From: Caproicibacterium amylolyticum
GTDB taxonomy: Bacteria; Bacillota; Clostridia; Oscillospirales; Acutalibacteraceae
DNA: 64,000 nt
Assembly (NCBI RefSeq): GCF_014467055.1
Contig: NZ_CP060696.1
Location: 1,116,001-1,180,000 of the forward strand
Direction of reading: 5' to 3'
Shown: piece after piece, positions 23,002-31,125 of the stretch
Layout: each line of letters opens with the position of its first letter
Numbering within the stretch: the first letter of the stretch is position 1
Notes under the pieces: generated by a model
Told to the model about the DNA's origin: nothing
What the model saw: only the letters and a program-made list of their open reading frames with translations
Database searches by the model: none
Made by a program: the position numbers and the translations under genes

Positions 23002-23709
23002 GTGCGGTTCCTGATTGTTTTGCGAAAACGTGCTGCCTTGATTGGAATACTTGTCTTGTGCATTGGCTTCTGCTGTGCAGCTCGTGCTTTGGCCTGTTTA
23101 CAGGCCATGCCGGAGGAACCGCTGTGTTCGGTAAAGACCGTGCAGAATGCCGCAGCTGTTACCTTTGATGCAGACACCGATGCTGAGCAGATTCCAGCAA
23201 TACTTAGGGCACTGCGCAGTAAAAATGTAAAAGCAACTTTTTTTGTTACCGGTGTTTGGACAGAAAAATATCCCCGTACACTGCGGCAGATTGCGCAGGA
23301 AGGACACGAAATCGGCTGCCACGGCGACCTGCACAGGGATTTGACTGCCATGACAGAAGAACAGCAGCGACAGGATCTTGTTGCGTGCTGCAAAAAAATC
23401 AAAGCAGCCTGTGGCGTGGAACCGAAGTGGCTGCGCCCACCGTATCGTCGGTGGAATGATGCTTTACTGCGGCAGGCGCATGAACTGGGCCTGCACTTGG
23501 CGGACTGTTCCGCAATGACAGATGACTGGAGAAATGTCGCGCCGGCAGTAATCAGTGAACAGGCAATTAACCGCCTGCAGCCCGGTGGAATATTGCTGCT
23601 GAACTGCAGCGGACTCAATACGGCAACTGCGCTGCCGCATATTCTGCAGGCACTGCAGAGCAGAGGGACTTCACTTTGCACCGTTTCACAGCTGGCAGCG
23701 CTTGCGTAA
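23002..23709 (+). CDS. NodB-type polysaccharide deacetylase, PdaB-like, with altered motifs
   Basis: A 235-residue protein with an N-terminal membrane anchor (residues about 10-35) and a NodB domain. Motif 1 is AVTFDADTD, so the metal-binding Asp of TFDD is replaced by Ala. Motif 2, HGDLHRD, keeps both His. Motif 3 is WLRPPYR, motif 4 DCSAMTDDW, and motif 5 ILLLNCSG has Asn where His is usual. Sporulation-associated PdaB/YlxY proteins also lack parts of the site, so this may be a non-classical or inactive form. I chose GTG 23002 (GGAGG 9 bases upstream). It forms an operon with the next small gene. Confidence 0.78.
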   Translation: MRFLIVLRKRAALIGILVLCIGFCCAARALACLQAMPEEPLCSVKTVQNAAAVTFDADTDAEQIPAILRALRSKNVKATFFVTGVWTEKYPRTLRQIAQEGHEIGCHGDLHRDLTAMTEEQQRQDLVACCKKIKAACGVEPKWLRPPYRRWNDALLRQAHELGLHLADCSAMTDDWRNVAPAVISEQAINRLQPGGILLLNCSGLNTATALPHILQALQSRGTSLCTVSQLAALA

Positions 23710-23722
23710 AGGAGATATGAAA

Positions 23723-23959
23723 ATGGCTCGTATTACAGAAATTCGAAGCACTTCCCGCCCGATTCGGGTGAAGAACAGAACAGCGCTTGAATATTCTCAA
23801 AATGAAAAGTATTTTTCAATTTGGGTGCAGTCTGCCGGTCAGGAAGGAGAAAGCAGCCTGCATCCGCTGGACATTCAGCTTGACCGGGAAATGGCAGCTC
23901 AGCTCTGCAGCCGTCTGCACAGCTTTCTTTCAGATACAAAAGATGAAGCTTTTTATTAA
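23723..23959 (+). CDS. Small protein of unknown function (78 residues)
   Basis: Starts MARITEIRSTSRPIRVKNRT and continues with YFSIWVQSAGQEG and DREMAAQLCSRLHSFLSDTKD. It appears soluble, with an N-terminal beta-rich and C-terminal helical half. I do not recognise a family. ATG 23723 has AAAGGAG 8 bases upstream, an excellent site, and the gene starts 13 bases after the deacetylase stop, which together support real expression. It precedes a spore protein gene, but the link is positional only. Confidence 0.65.
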   Translation: MARITEIRSTSRPIRVKNRTALEYSQNEKYFSIWVQSAGQEGESSLHPLDIQLDREMAAQLCSRLHSFLSDTKDEAFY

Positions 23960-24001
23960 AAAAAACGGATATATTTGCTTGCATTACTCCTTAAATTTAC
24001 A

Positions 24002-24031
24002 GTAATAAAAACCTTGTGTAGGCGCAAACTA
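24002..24031 (+). promoter_or_regulatory. Possible sigma-G-type promoter of the spore protein gene
   Basis: GTAATA, 17-bp gap, CAAACTA resembles the forespore consensus (GNATR ... CATNNTA) imperfectly, about 50 bases before the SASP start. Weak evidence alone. Confidence 0.3.
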
Positions 24032-24083
24032 TGAAAGCAAACGCAAGATATAACATTTTTCAATAGGAAAAAGGAGTGTATTG

Positions 24084-24296
24084 ATGATGGCAAGCAATTC
24101 TTCTACTAGCAGCAACAAATTGGTCGTTCCGGAGGCTCGTGCGGCACTGGACAAGTTCAAGATGGAAGCAGCTTCTGAAGTGGGTGTCAATCTGAAAGAA
24201 GGCTACAACGGTGACCTTACAAGCCGCGAAGCCGGCAGCGTTGGCGGCCAGATGGTTAAAAAAATGATTCAGTCCTACGAAGAGGGCATGAAGTAA
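24084..24296 (+). CDS. Alpha/beta-type small acid-soluble spore protein
   Basis: A DNA-coating protein of dormant spores that protects against UV and heat and is degraded at germination. The 70-residue product contains LVVPEARAALDKFKMEAASE, GVNLKEGYNGDLTSREAGSVGG and MVKKMIQSYEEG, the two conserved SASP segments. The E-V-G site near residue 34 corresponds to the germination protease region. ATG 24084 has AAGGAG 7 bases upstream. It has its own strong terminator. It is direct evidence for sporulation ability. Confidence 0.95.
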   Translation: MMASNSSTSSNKLVVPEARAALDKFKMEAASEVGVNLKEGYNGDLTSREAGSVGGQMVKKMIQSYEEGMK

Positions 24297-24312
24297 GTTC
24301 GGCTTCTCTTCA

Positions 24313-24344
24313 GGGCGCCATGCCGGGCGGCATGGCGCCCTTTT
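24313..24344 (+). terminator. Terminator of the SASP gene
   Basis: Perfect 12-bp GC-rich stem GGGCGCCATGCC/GGCATGGCGCCC with a tetraloop and TTTT. Confidence 0.93.
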
Positions 24345-24381
24345 ACATAGTATTTACGCTTGTGGCTGAAAAATGATTTTT

Positions 24382-24774
24382 TCAGCTGATATAATCTTCT
24401 ACGATACGCTGAAGTTCCTCTGAAGTCTGTACAGAAATTCCGCTGTGCAAAAGCCGCTGATCCGCCGCGGGCAGCGACTCTGTTTTAACGTGCAGAATGC
24501 GGAACGGCACGGTTTCTCCTACACGGAAAATGCCGATTTCTCCATTGTAGGTTTTTACCAGATAAACAGCCATCCTGCCGCCGGATGAAACAGCGGAGGA
24601 AGTTGGCGGGGCGGTACTTTCTTGACTTGAAGGCGCATTTGCGCTAGAATAAACGAATGTGCTGGATGGTGTTTTTTTGGTTTCAAGCACATCGTTTGAT
24701 ACGGAAAGGGATACAACCAGCAGCGCTGCAATGACAACAGCGCACACCAGCATTACGATATTCAGCTTTTTCAC
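24382..24774 (-). CDS. BofC-like small exported protein
   Basis: A 130-residue protein with an N-terminal signal anchor (LNIVMLVCAVVIAALLVVSL), a Ser/Pro-rich linker, and a C-terminal domain YLVKTYNGEIGIFRVGETVP...LPAADQRLLHSGISV...ELQRIVEDYIS. That ending, with LP-x-x-D-x-x-L-x-x-GI and a final ELxxxxEDY, is the BofC C-terminal domain pattern common in Clostridia. In Bacillus, BofC restrains SpoIVB signalling during sporulation; such a role here is inference. The start is GTG with GAGGTGA upstream. It is divergent from the PBP gene. Confidence 0.72.
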   Translation of the reverse strand: MKKLNIVMLVCAVVIAALLVVSLSVSNDVLETKKTPSSTFVYSSANAPSSQESTAPPTSSAVSSGGRMAVYLVKTYNGEIGIFRVGETVPFRILHVKTESLPAADQRLLHSGISVQTSEELQRIVEDYIS

Positions 24775-24911
24775 AAGGCATCACCTCGGAAGCAGTATGC
24801 GCATTTTCTGGAAAAATATACATTTTTTCTTGAAATTGCAGCGGACGGGGTAAACTGCTTTCAGCGGGATTGATTGCGTTGGCGGCAGACCACAATCGTG
24901 GAGGAAACAGA

Positions 24912-27269
24912 ATGAAGAAAACGGACAGAGATACCAACTATATAAACGGACAGATGCGTGACCACACGGCGTCTGCGACCGGTGCTTCAGTTTTCCGTGT
25001 AATTGGGAAGGTCCTGCTTACGGCTGCTGTTATCCTGTTGATAACAATGATTATTGTCGGCATATCTCTGCTTTCTTTTGTATTCAGCATGAAAGATGAA
25101 TCAGTGAAGATTGATTTAGCGGAGTACAAGCAGACTTATACCAGCTACCTGTATGTCAACGGTTCAGGCGACAACAGAAATCAGCCGGTGCAGAAGCTTT
25201 CGCTGCACAGCGGTGAACAGCGTGTTTGGGTGGACTACGCAAAAATTCCTAAGGCAATGAAGGATGCAATGGTTGCTATTGAGGACAAACGCTTTTGGGA
25301 CCACAGCGGTGTTGACTGGAAGCGTACTGCCGGCGCTATGCTGAATCTTGTTGGCGGTTCAAACAGCTACGGCGGTTCCACCATCACGCAGCAGCTCATT
25401 AAAAACCTGACGCAGGAAGATGAAGTCAGCCTGACCAGAAAGGTCAAGGAGATTTTCCGTGCTGTCAACCTGGAAAAGAAGTACAGCAAAGAGCAAATTT
25501 TGGAGGCATACCTGAACTGTGTACCGTATGGCTCCGGTACACAGGGTGTGCAGGCTGCAGCCAATCTTTACTTTGGCAAAAATATTCAGGACTGCGATAT
25601 AGCCCAGTGCGCGGCTATTGCCGGTATTACGCAGAACCCTGCCAAGTACACCCCATTGGTGCACAAGGATAACAACCGTATCCGTCAGCAGACCGTTCTT
25701 ACTGCCATGCATGACCAGAAATTGATCACAGATGCTGAGTACACTCAGGCTATGAAGGAAAGCGAAAACATGACCTTTGTGGGCAAAAAAGGCTCCGACA
25801 CCAGCAATCAGGTTTGGGACTGGTACACAGAAGCGGTTATTCGCGATGTGCAGACTGCGCTGATGAATAAATACAGTTGCTCCAGCAGTGCTGCAAGCAA
25901 TATGATTTATAGCTCCGGCCTGAAAATTTATTCAGCGGAAGATCAGGATTTGCAAAAAACTGCACAGGATTACATTTTGCACAGCGGTATTTTGGATGAT
26001 GACAAAGACGTACAGACGGGCTTTTGTGCGGTTGGCTATGATGGGCGTGTGCTTGCCACTGTCGGCAGCAGAAACCAAAAGACCGCCAATTTGGTCAATT
26101 CCTATGCCACAATGCTGAAGTTTCAGTCCGGTTCTTCTGTAAAGCCGATTTCAACTTATGCGCCGGCACTAGACAAAGGACAGATTACTTATTCCTCGCT
26201 GGTCAAAGATGAAAAAGTTGAAAATTATTTTCCGGACGGCAGCGCAGGCCCAAACAACTGGAGTTCTGACACCCAGTCAGCCGTGTGCCACGGTGAGGTG
26301 ACCGTGCAGGAAGCGCTGGCACATTCCTACAACTGTGCGGCGGCACAGGTCTGTAAGGCTTTTGGCATTACAAACAGCTACAACTTTATGGTACAGAAGC
26401 TGGGCTTCTCCAACTGCCTGACAAAAGAGGACAGCCAACTGCTGGGCAATATGTCACTGGGCGGCCAGACACAGGGTGTTACGGTACTGAACATGGCTGC
26501 TGCCTATGAGATTTTTGGCAACGGCGGCAAATATTATCAGCCCTATACTTTCTATAAAGTGCTTGACCACAGCGGAAACGTGATTATTGACAATACAACC
26601 AAAGCACCGGTACAGGCAATCAGCTCCGTGTCCGCATCCATTATGAACCGGCTGCTGCGCACAGTTGTAACCGACGGTACTGCAACCGCAGTCAATATTG
26701 ACGGCTGGGATATTGTCGGCAAAACCGGTACAACGGATAATGATGTAAACAGCTGGTTTGTCGGCTGCAGCCCGTATGCGACAGGCGCGGTGTGGACAGG
26801 CTACGGCAAAAATAAAACGCTTTCCAGCACCACTTACTCTAAAGCTTTGTGGAAAGGTATCTTTGAAAAATACCTTGCAAACAAAACACAAAAAGATTTT
26901 ACATTTGACGGAAGCATGGTGAAAAAGTCATATTGTGTGCGTACCGGACTGCTTGCCGGCAGCGGCTGCGCAGATACAAAAGACGGCTATTACGACAGCA
27001 ACAACCTGCCAAAGGTGTGCGACGGCAATCACGGCTCTGGGGGAAGTGCAAGCGAACCGGATGAAAGCAGTACCGGAGGCGAAAGTCAGCAGGCCACCTC
27101 GCAGGCTGAAAGCAACGGCGGCGGTGAGGAACCGGCAAGCCAGACACCGCAGTCCAGTGAGCCGGCTGCTTCCAGCCAGCACGGCGAAGAATCGAAAGCG
27201 CCGGTGGAAAGCAAGCCTGCGGCATCGCAGAAACCAACTTCTGCTCCGTCAGAAGGAAACGCAGGATAA
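24912..27269 (+). CDS. Class A penicillin-binding protein (PBP1a-type)
   Basis: A bifunctional peptidoglycan glycosyltransferase/transpeptidase of 785 residues, anchored by one N-terminal segment (about 30-60). The GT51 domain has EDKRFWDHSGVDWKRTAGAM with the catalytic Glu, GGSTITQQLIKNL and RKVKEIFRAVNLEKKYSKEQ. The transpeptidase domain has SSVKP (nucleophile Ser), SYN and KTGTT. A Ser/Glu/Pro-rich C-terminal tail of about 80 residues (from about 705) is probably a disordered cell-wall segment. ATG 24912 has GGAGG 7 bases upstream. It is monocistronic with its own terminator. Confidence 0.95.
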   Translation: MKKTDRDTNYINGQMRDHTASATGASVFRVIGKVLLTAAVILLITMIIVGISLLSFVFSMKDESVKIDLAEYKQTYTSYLYVNGSGDNRNQPVQKLSLHSGEQRVWVDYAKIPKAMKDAMVAIEDKRFWDHSGVDWKRTAGAMLNLVGGSNSYGGSTITQQLIKNLTQEDEVSLTRKVKEIFRAVNLEKKYSKEQILEAYLNCVPYGSGTQGVQAAANLYFGKNIQDCDIAQCAAIAGITQNPAKYTPLVHKDNNRIRQQTVLTAMHDQKLITDAEYTQAMKESENMTFVGKKGSDTSNQVWDWYTEAVIRDVQTALMNKYSCSSSAASNMIYSSGLKIYSAEDQDLQKTAQDYILHSGILDDDKDVQTGFCAVGYDGRVLATVGSRNQKTANLVNSYATMLKFQSGSSVKPISTYAPALDKGQITYSSLVKDEKVENYFPDGSAGPNNWSSDTQSAVCHGEVTVQEALAHSYNCAAAQVCKAFGITNSYNFMVQKLGFSNCLTKEDSQLLGNMSLGGQTQGVTVLNMAAAYEIFGNGGKYYQPYTFYKVLDHSGNVIIDNTTKAPVQAISSVSASIMNRLLRTVVTDGTATAVNIDGWDIVGKTGTTDNDVNSWFVGCSPYATGAVWTGYGKNKTLSSTTYSKALWKGIFEKYLANKTQKDFTFDGSMVKKSYCVRTGLLAGSGCADTKDGYYDSNNLPKVCDGNHGSGGSASEPDESSTGGESQQATSQAESNGGGEEPASQTPQSSEPAASSQHGEESKAPVESKPAASQKPTSAPSEGNAG

Positions 27270-27280
27270 CAAGGTAATCG

Positions 27281-27328
27281 TTCAGGGCTGCGGCAAGTGC
27301 ATTTTGCATATTGCCGCAGCCCTGAATT
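27281..27328 (+). terminator. Terminator of the PBP gene
   Basis: TTCAGGGCTGCGGCAA pairs with TTGCCGCAGCCCTGAA across a 14-nt loop. Confidence 0.85.
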
Positions 27329-27380
27329 CTTAAATTCCTGTCATATGCGGCTGAAATCGCCGTAAAAGAATGAAAAACGG

Positions 27381-27409
27381 TTGAAACTTGCAAAAAAACA
27401 TGTTAAACT
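27381..27409 (+). promoter_or_regulatory. Promoter of hom-thrB-lysC
   Basis: TTGAAA, 17-bp spacer, TAAACT. The leader contains a GC hairpin (27447-27453 with 27460-27466). Confidence 0.6.
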
Positions 27410-27504
27410 GATAAAGCGTCCATAGGAATCATGAGTTTGTTCATTTACCGGGCTTCTGCGCCCGGTTCTGTTCATAAAATGCGGTCATTAAGGGAGTGCT
27501 GAAG

Positions 27505-28749
27505 ATGGTCGAAATCGCAGTCATGGGGTACGGCGTGGTTGGTACCGGCGTAATAGAGGTGCTCGCGAAGCATGCTGAGGGGCTGACGCTTCGCGCACAT
27601 GAGGGGATACACGTGAAGTATGTCCTTGTGCGCAGGGATTTTCCAAATCCTCCAATGATGGGTACATTCACGAAGTCTTTCGACCAGATTCTGAATGACC
27701 CCGAAGTAAAAATCGTTGTGGAAGTCATGGGCGGGCTTGCCCCGGCGTATGATTATGTGCGCCGCTGCCTGTTGGCAGGCAAAAGCGTGGTTACTTCCAA
27801 CAAAGAGCTGGTTGCTGCAAAGGGTGCCGACCTGCTGCAGATTGCCAAAGACAAAAATGTGAATTTTCTGTTTGAAGCGAGTGTTGGCGGCGGCATTCCG
27901 ATTATCCGCCCAATGAGCCAGTGCCTTGCGGCAAATGACGTGGTTGGTGTGGCCGGCATTTTAAATGGCACAACGAACTATATCCTGACCAAAATGTTTC
28001 GCGACGGTGCGGACTTTAAAAATGCATTGGCAGAAGCACAGCGGCTGGGTTATGCGGAGCGTGACCCGTCCGCGGATGTAGAGGGCGCGGATGCCTGCCG
28101 CAAAATTTGCATTTTGGCATCCCTTGCTTATGGAAAGCATGTTTATCCGAAGCAGGTACACACCGAAGGCATCACGCAGATTGCTCTTGCTGATGTGGAA
28201 TATGCGGAAAGTTGGGGCGGCGTTGTCAAGCTGATTGGCGAAGTAAAGCGTACGGCGAACAAAAAAATTTCCATTATTGTCTGCCCGATGTTTGTGGAGC
28301 GCGAAAGCCAGCTTGCAAATGTAGATGATGTATTTAACGGCATTATGGTGCGGGGCGATGTGACTGGCGATATTGTTTTTTACGGCAAAGGCGCGGGCAA
28401 GATGCCGACAGCCAGTGCGGTGGTTGCAGATGTGATTGACTGTGTCAAACATCTGAAGGCACGCAAGTACCTTTACTGGGCGGATGGCGAGCCGGACTAT
28501 GTAGAGGATTACCGGAATGAGTCGCGTATGTTCTTTGTGCGTGCGCACGCAGCGGATGCCGATGATGCGTTTGACAAGGCGGCTGAATTGTTCAGCGGTG
28601 CAGTACGGCTGTTCCGCAAAAAGCCTGTGTCCGGCGAATTCGCGTTTGTTACGGAGCATCTGCCCGAAAAGGACTGTGACGAAAAGCTGCAGGCGCTGGA
28701 AGCGGCGGGCATTACTGTGGATAACCGCATTCGTATTGGTGAGATGTAA
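27505..28749 (+). CDS. hom: Homoserine dehydrogenase
   Basis: Reduces aspartate semialdehyde to homoserine with NAD(P)H, the branch point toward threonine and methionine. The 414-residue product has an N-terminal Rossmann motif (AVMGYGVVGTGVIEVL), the catalytic region FEASVGGGIPIIRPM, ILNGTTNYILTKM and LGYAERDPSADVEGADACRK, and a C-terminal ACT domain (about residues 340-414) for feedback regulation. ATG 27505 has GGGAG 8 bases upstream. First gene of hom-thrB-lysC. Confidence 0.96.
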   Translation: MVEIAVMGYGVVGTGVIEVLAKHAEGLTLRAHEGIHVKYVLVRRDFPNPPMMGTFTKSFDQILNDPEVKIVVEVMGGLAPAYDYVRRCLLAGKSVVTSNKELVAAKGADLLQIAKDKNVNFLFEASVGGGIPIIRPMSQCLAANDVVGVAGILNGTTNYILTKMFRDGADFKNALAEAQRLGYAERDPSADVEGADACRKICILASLAYGKHVYPKQVHTEGITQIALADVEYAESWGGVVKLIGEVKRTANKKISIIVCPMFVERESQLANVDDVFNGIMVRGDVTGDIVFYGKGAGKMPTASAVVADVIDCVKHLKARKYLYWADGEPDYVEDYRNESRMFFVRAHAADADDAFDKAAELFSGAVRLFRKKPVSGEFAFVTEHLPEKDCDEKLQALEAAGITVDNRIRIGEM

Positions 28750-28790
28750 AGAAAATAAATAGAAGTCAGTTCGGTAGGGAGTAAGGAATT

Positions 28791-29687
28791 ATGATACGCA
28801 TACAAGTACCGGCAACCAGCGCCAATCTGGGTTCCGGCTTTGATTCACTCGGCATTGCACTGAATCTGTACAATCAGGTTTGGATGGAAGAATCGGACTC
28901 GATTGATATTTCCTGTAAAGACGATGTACAGGTGCCGCTGGATGAACATAATCTGATTTACTGGGCTGCAAAACAGCTGTATGAGCAGTGCGGCCGCAAG
29001 CTGCCGGGCATGAAAATCGTACAGCTGAACAATATCCCGATGGCGCGCGGGTTAGGCAGCAGTTCCGCCTGCATCGTTGCGGGTATTCTGGGTGCGAACC
29101 GCCTGCTTGGCAGTCCACTGGATACGAAGGAACTGGTGACCCTCGCAACGAAAATCGAGGGCCATCCGGACAATGTTGCCCCGGCACTGGAAGGCGGCCT
29201 GGTTGCTTCCGCGATTGAAGGCGGCAAGGTTTACAGTGTAAGTGTGCCGGTTTCCGACAAAATCAGCTTTGTAGTCTTTATTCCGCCGTTTGAGCTAAAA
29301 ACAGAAAAGGCGCGTTCTGTGCTGCCGGACAGCTACAGCCGCGCGGATGCAGTGTATAATCTTTCCCGCTCCGCGCTGATGACAGCTTCGCTCTTTTCCG
29401 GCAATCTGGAAAACCTGCGCGTGGCTGTGCAGGATAAGATTCATCAGCCGTACCGTTCCGGCCTGATTGAAAATTACGACGATGTCTGCCGGATGAGCTA
29501 CGAGCTTGGTACACTGGGAACCTGCATCAGCGGCGCTGGCCCGACCATTATTTCCATGGTAAAGGCGGAGGAAGCACAGAACTTTGAAAGAACGGCGCGG
29601 GCACATTTGGAAGATAAGGGCATGGGGGATTGGCAGGTAAAGCTGCTGATGACGGAATCCTGCGGTGCAAAGATTTTTATTGAGTAA
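28791..29687 (+). CDS. thrB: Homoserine kinase
   Basis: Phosphorylates homoserine for threonine synthesis. The 298-residue GHMP kinase begins IQVPATSANLGSGFDSLGIALNLYN and has the ATP-binding loop PMARGLGSSSACIVAGILGA. GHPDNVAPALEGGLVAS and GTCISGAGPTIISMV are the remaining motifs. It follows hom by 41 bases and precedes lysC by 46, forming one operon. Threonine synthase is not in the window. Confidence 0.96.
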   Translation: MIRIQVPATSANLGSGFDSLGIALNLYNQVWMEESDSIDISCKDDVQVPLDEHNLIYWAAKQLYEQCGRKLPGMKIVQLNNIPMARGLGSSSACIVAGILGANRLLGSPLDTKELVTLATKIEGHPDNVAPALEGGLVASAIEGGKVYSVSVPVSDKISFVVFIPPFELKTEKARSVLPDSYSRADAVYNLSRSALMTASLFSGNLENLRVAVQDKIHQPYRSGLIENYDDVCRMSYELGTLGTCISGAGPTIISMVKAEEAQNFERTARAHLEDKGMGDWQVKLLMTESCGAKIFIE

Positions 29688-29733
29688 TTCTTGTGCTGTT
29701 TGATTGATTATAAGAAGATGGAGGATGAACTGT

Positions 29734-30945
29734 ATGAGTCTTATTGTACAGAAGTTTGGCGGCAGTTCTGTGGCAAATGCAGAGAGGGTCTTTCATGTAG
29801 CAGAAATTGTCACGAACACCTACAAGCAGGGAAACGACGTGGTGGTGGTCGTTTCCGCGCAGGGCGATACAACGGATGACCTGATTGCCAAGGCAAATGA
29901 GATCAATCCGCACGCCAGCAAGCGTGAAATGGATATGCTGCTGACCGCAGGCGAGCAGATGAGTGCTTCGCTGATGGCAATGGCGATTGAAAAGCTGGGT
30001 TTCCCGGTGGTTTCCCTGCTGGGCTGGCAGGCGGGATTTGTTACCAGTACCGCGTATGGCAGCGCCCGTATTCACCGCGTGGAGCCGGACCGTATCCGCA
30101 AGGAACTGGACAAAAAGAACATTGTGGTTGTCACCGGCTTCCAGGGTGTTAACCGCTACGATGACATGACCACGCTGGGCCGCGGCGGCAGTGACACCAG
30201 TGCAGTTGCCATTGCAGCAACCATGCATGCGGACTTGTGCCAAATCTTTACGGATGTAGAGGGTGTGTTTACCGCAGACCCACGTAAAGTTAAGAATGCC
30301 AAAAAGCTCAGCTGTATTTCTTATGACGAAATGCTGGAGCTTGCCACACTGGGTGCGCAGGTTCTGAACAACCGCTCTGTTGAGATGGCAAAAAAATACG
30401 GCATTGAGCTGGAAGTACTCTCCAGCATGACCAACAAACCGGGTACAATCGTAAGGGAGGCTAATAAAGTGGAAGAGATGCTTATCAGCGGTGTTGCGAA
30501 GGATAATGACGTGGCCCGCATTTCAATTATCGGTGTGCCGGACCGTCCGGGCCTTGCATTCAAGATTTTCACAAAGCTTGCGGCAAAAAATGTGAACGTC
30601 GATATTATTCTGCAGTCTGTTGGCCGCAACGGAACCAAGGACATCAGCTTTACGGTTGGCCGCGATAACCTGCAGGACACCATGGACCTGCTCGGACCTT
30701 ATGTGGAAATGATTGGTGCCACCAGTGTCGTGTATGACGACCATGTGGCAAAGGTCAGCATCGTCGGCGCCGGTATGGAATCTCACCCGGGTGTTGCTTC
30801 CACTATGTTTGAATCCCTGTTTGATGCCAACATCAACATTCAGATGATTTCCACAAGTGAAATTAAGATTTCTGTTCTGATTGATCAGGACGATGCCGAT
30901 AAGGCAGTTTCTGTCATTCACAGAAAGTTTTATGGTGACAAGTAA
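29734..30945 (+). CDS. lysC: Aspartate kinase
   Basis: Makes aspartyl phosphate, the first step of the lysine/threonine/methionine pathway. The 403-residue product has the kinase start IVQKFGGSSVANAERV, substrate loop TLGRGGSDTSAVAIAA and FTDVEGVFTADPRKV, then two ACT domains (from about residue 262) with ISIIGVPDRPGLAFKIF and VSIVGAGMESHPGVAS, the feedback-inhibited monofunctional type. I chose ATG 29734 (GGAGG 9 bases upstream). Last gene of the operon. Confidence 0.96.
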   Translation: MSLIVQKFGGSSVANAERVFHVAEIVTNTYKQGNDVVVVVSAQGDTTDDLIAKANEINPHASKREMDMLLTAGEQMSASLMAMAIEKLGFPVVSLLGWQAGFVTSTAYGSARIHRVEPDRIRKELDKKNIVVVTGFQGVNRYDDMTTLGRGGSDTSAVAIAATMHADLCQIFTDVEGVFTADPRKVKNAKKLSCISYDEMLELATLGAQVLNNRSVEMAKKYGIELEVLSSMTNKPGTIVREANKVEEMLISGVAKDNDVARISIIGVPDRPGLAFKIFTKLAAKNVNVDIILQSVGRNGTKDISFTVGRDNLQDTMDLLGPYVEMIGATSVVYDDHVAKVSIVGAGMESHPGVASTMFESLFDANINIQMISTSEIKISVLIDQDDADKAVSVIHRKFYGDK

Positions 30946-30964
30946 GCGAAAAATTCACTTTTGC

Positions 30965-31006
30965 AAAGCTGCCGCGGCAAAGCATCCGCGGCGGCTTTTT
31001 GTTTTT
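30965..31006 (+). terminator. Terminator of hom-thrB-lysC
   Basis: AAAGCTGCCGCGG / CCGCGGCGGCTTT stem followed by a long T-rich run. Confidence 0.9.
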
Positions 31007-31030
31007 TCGCAGGCGGAAAGCCTCCTTTTC

Positions 31031-31059
31031 TTGCCCTTTTCGGCGGAATATGCTATACT
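31031..31059 (+). promoter_or_regulatory. Promoter of miaB
   Basis: TTGCCC, 17-bp spacer ending TGC, TATACT. Confidence 0.6.
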
Positions 31060-31125
31060 AAATTGCCAACCGCAAAATAATAATTTTGCAAAAGATTTTT
31101 GATATAAAATGGGGAGGGCTTGTTT

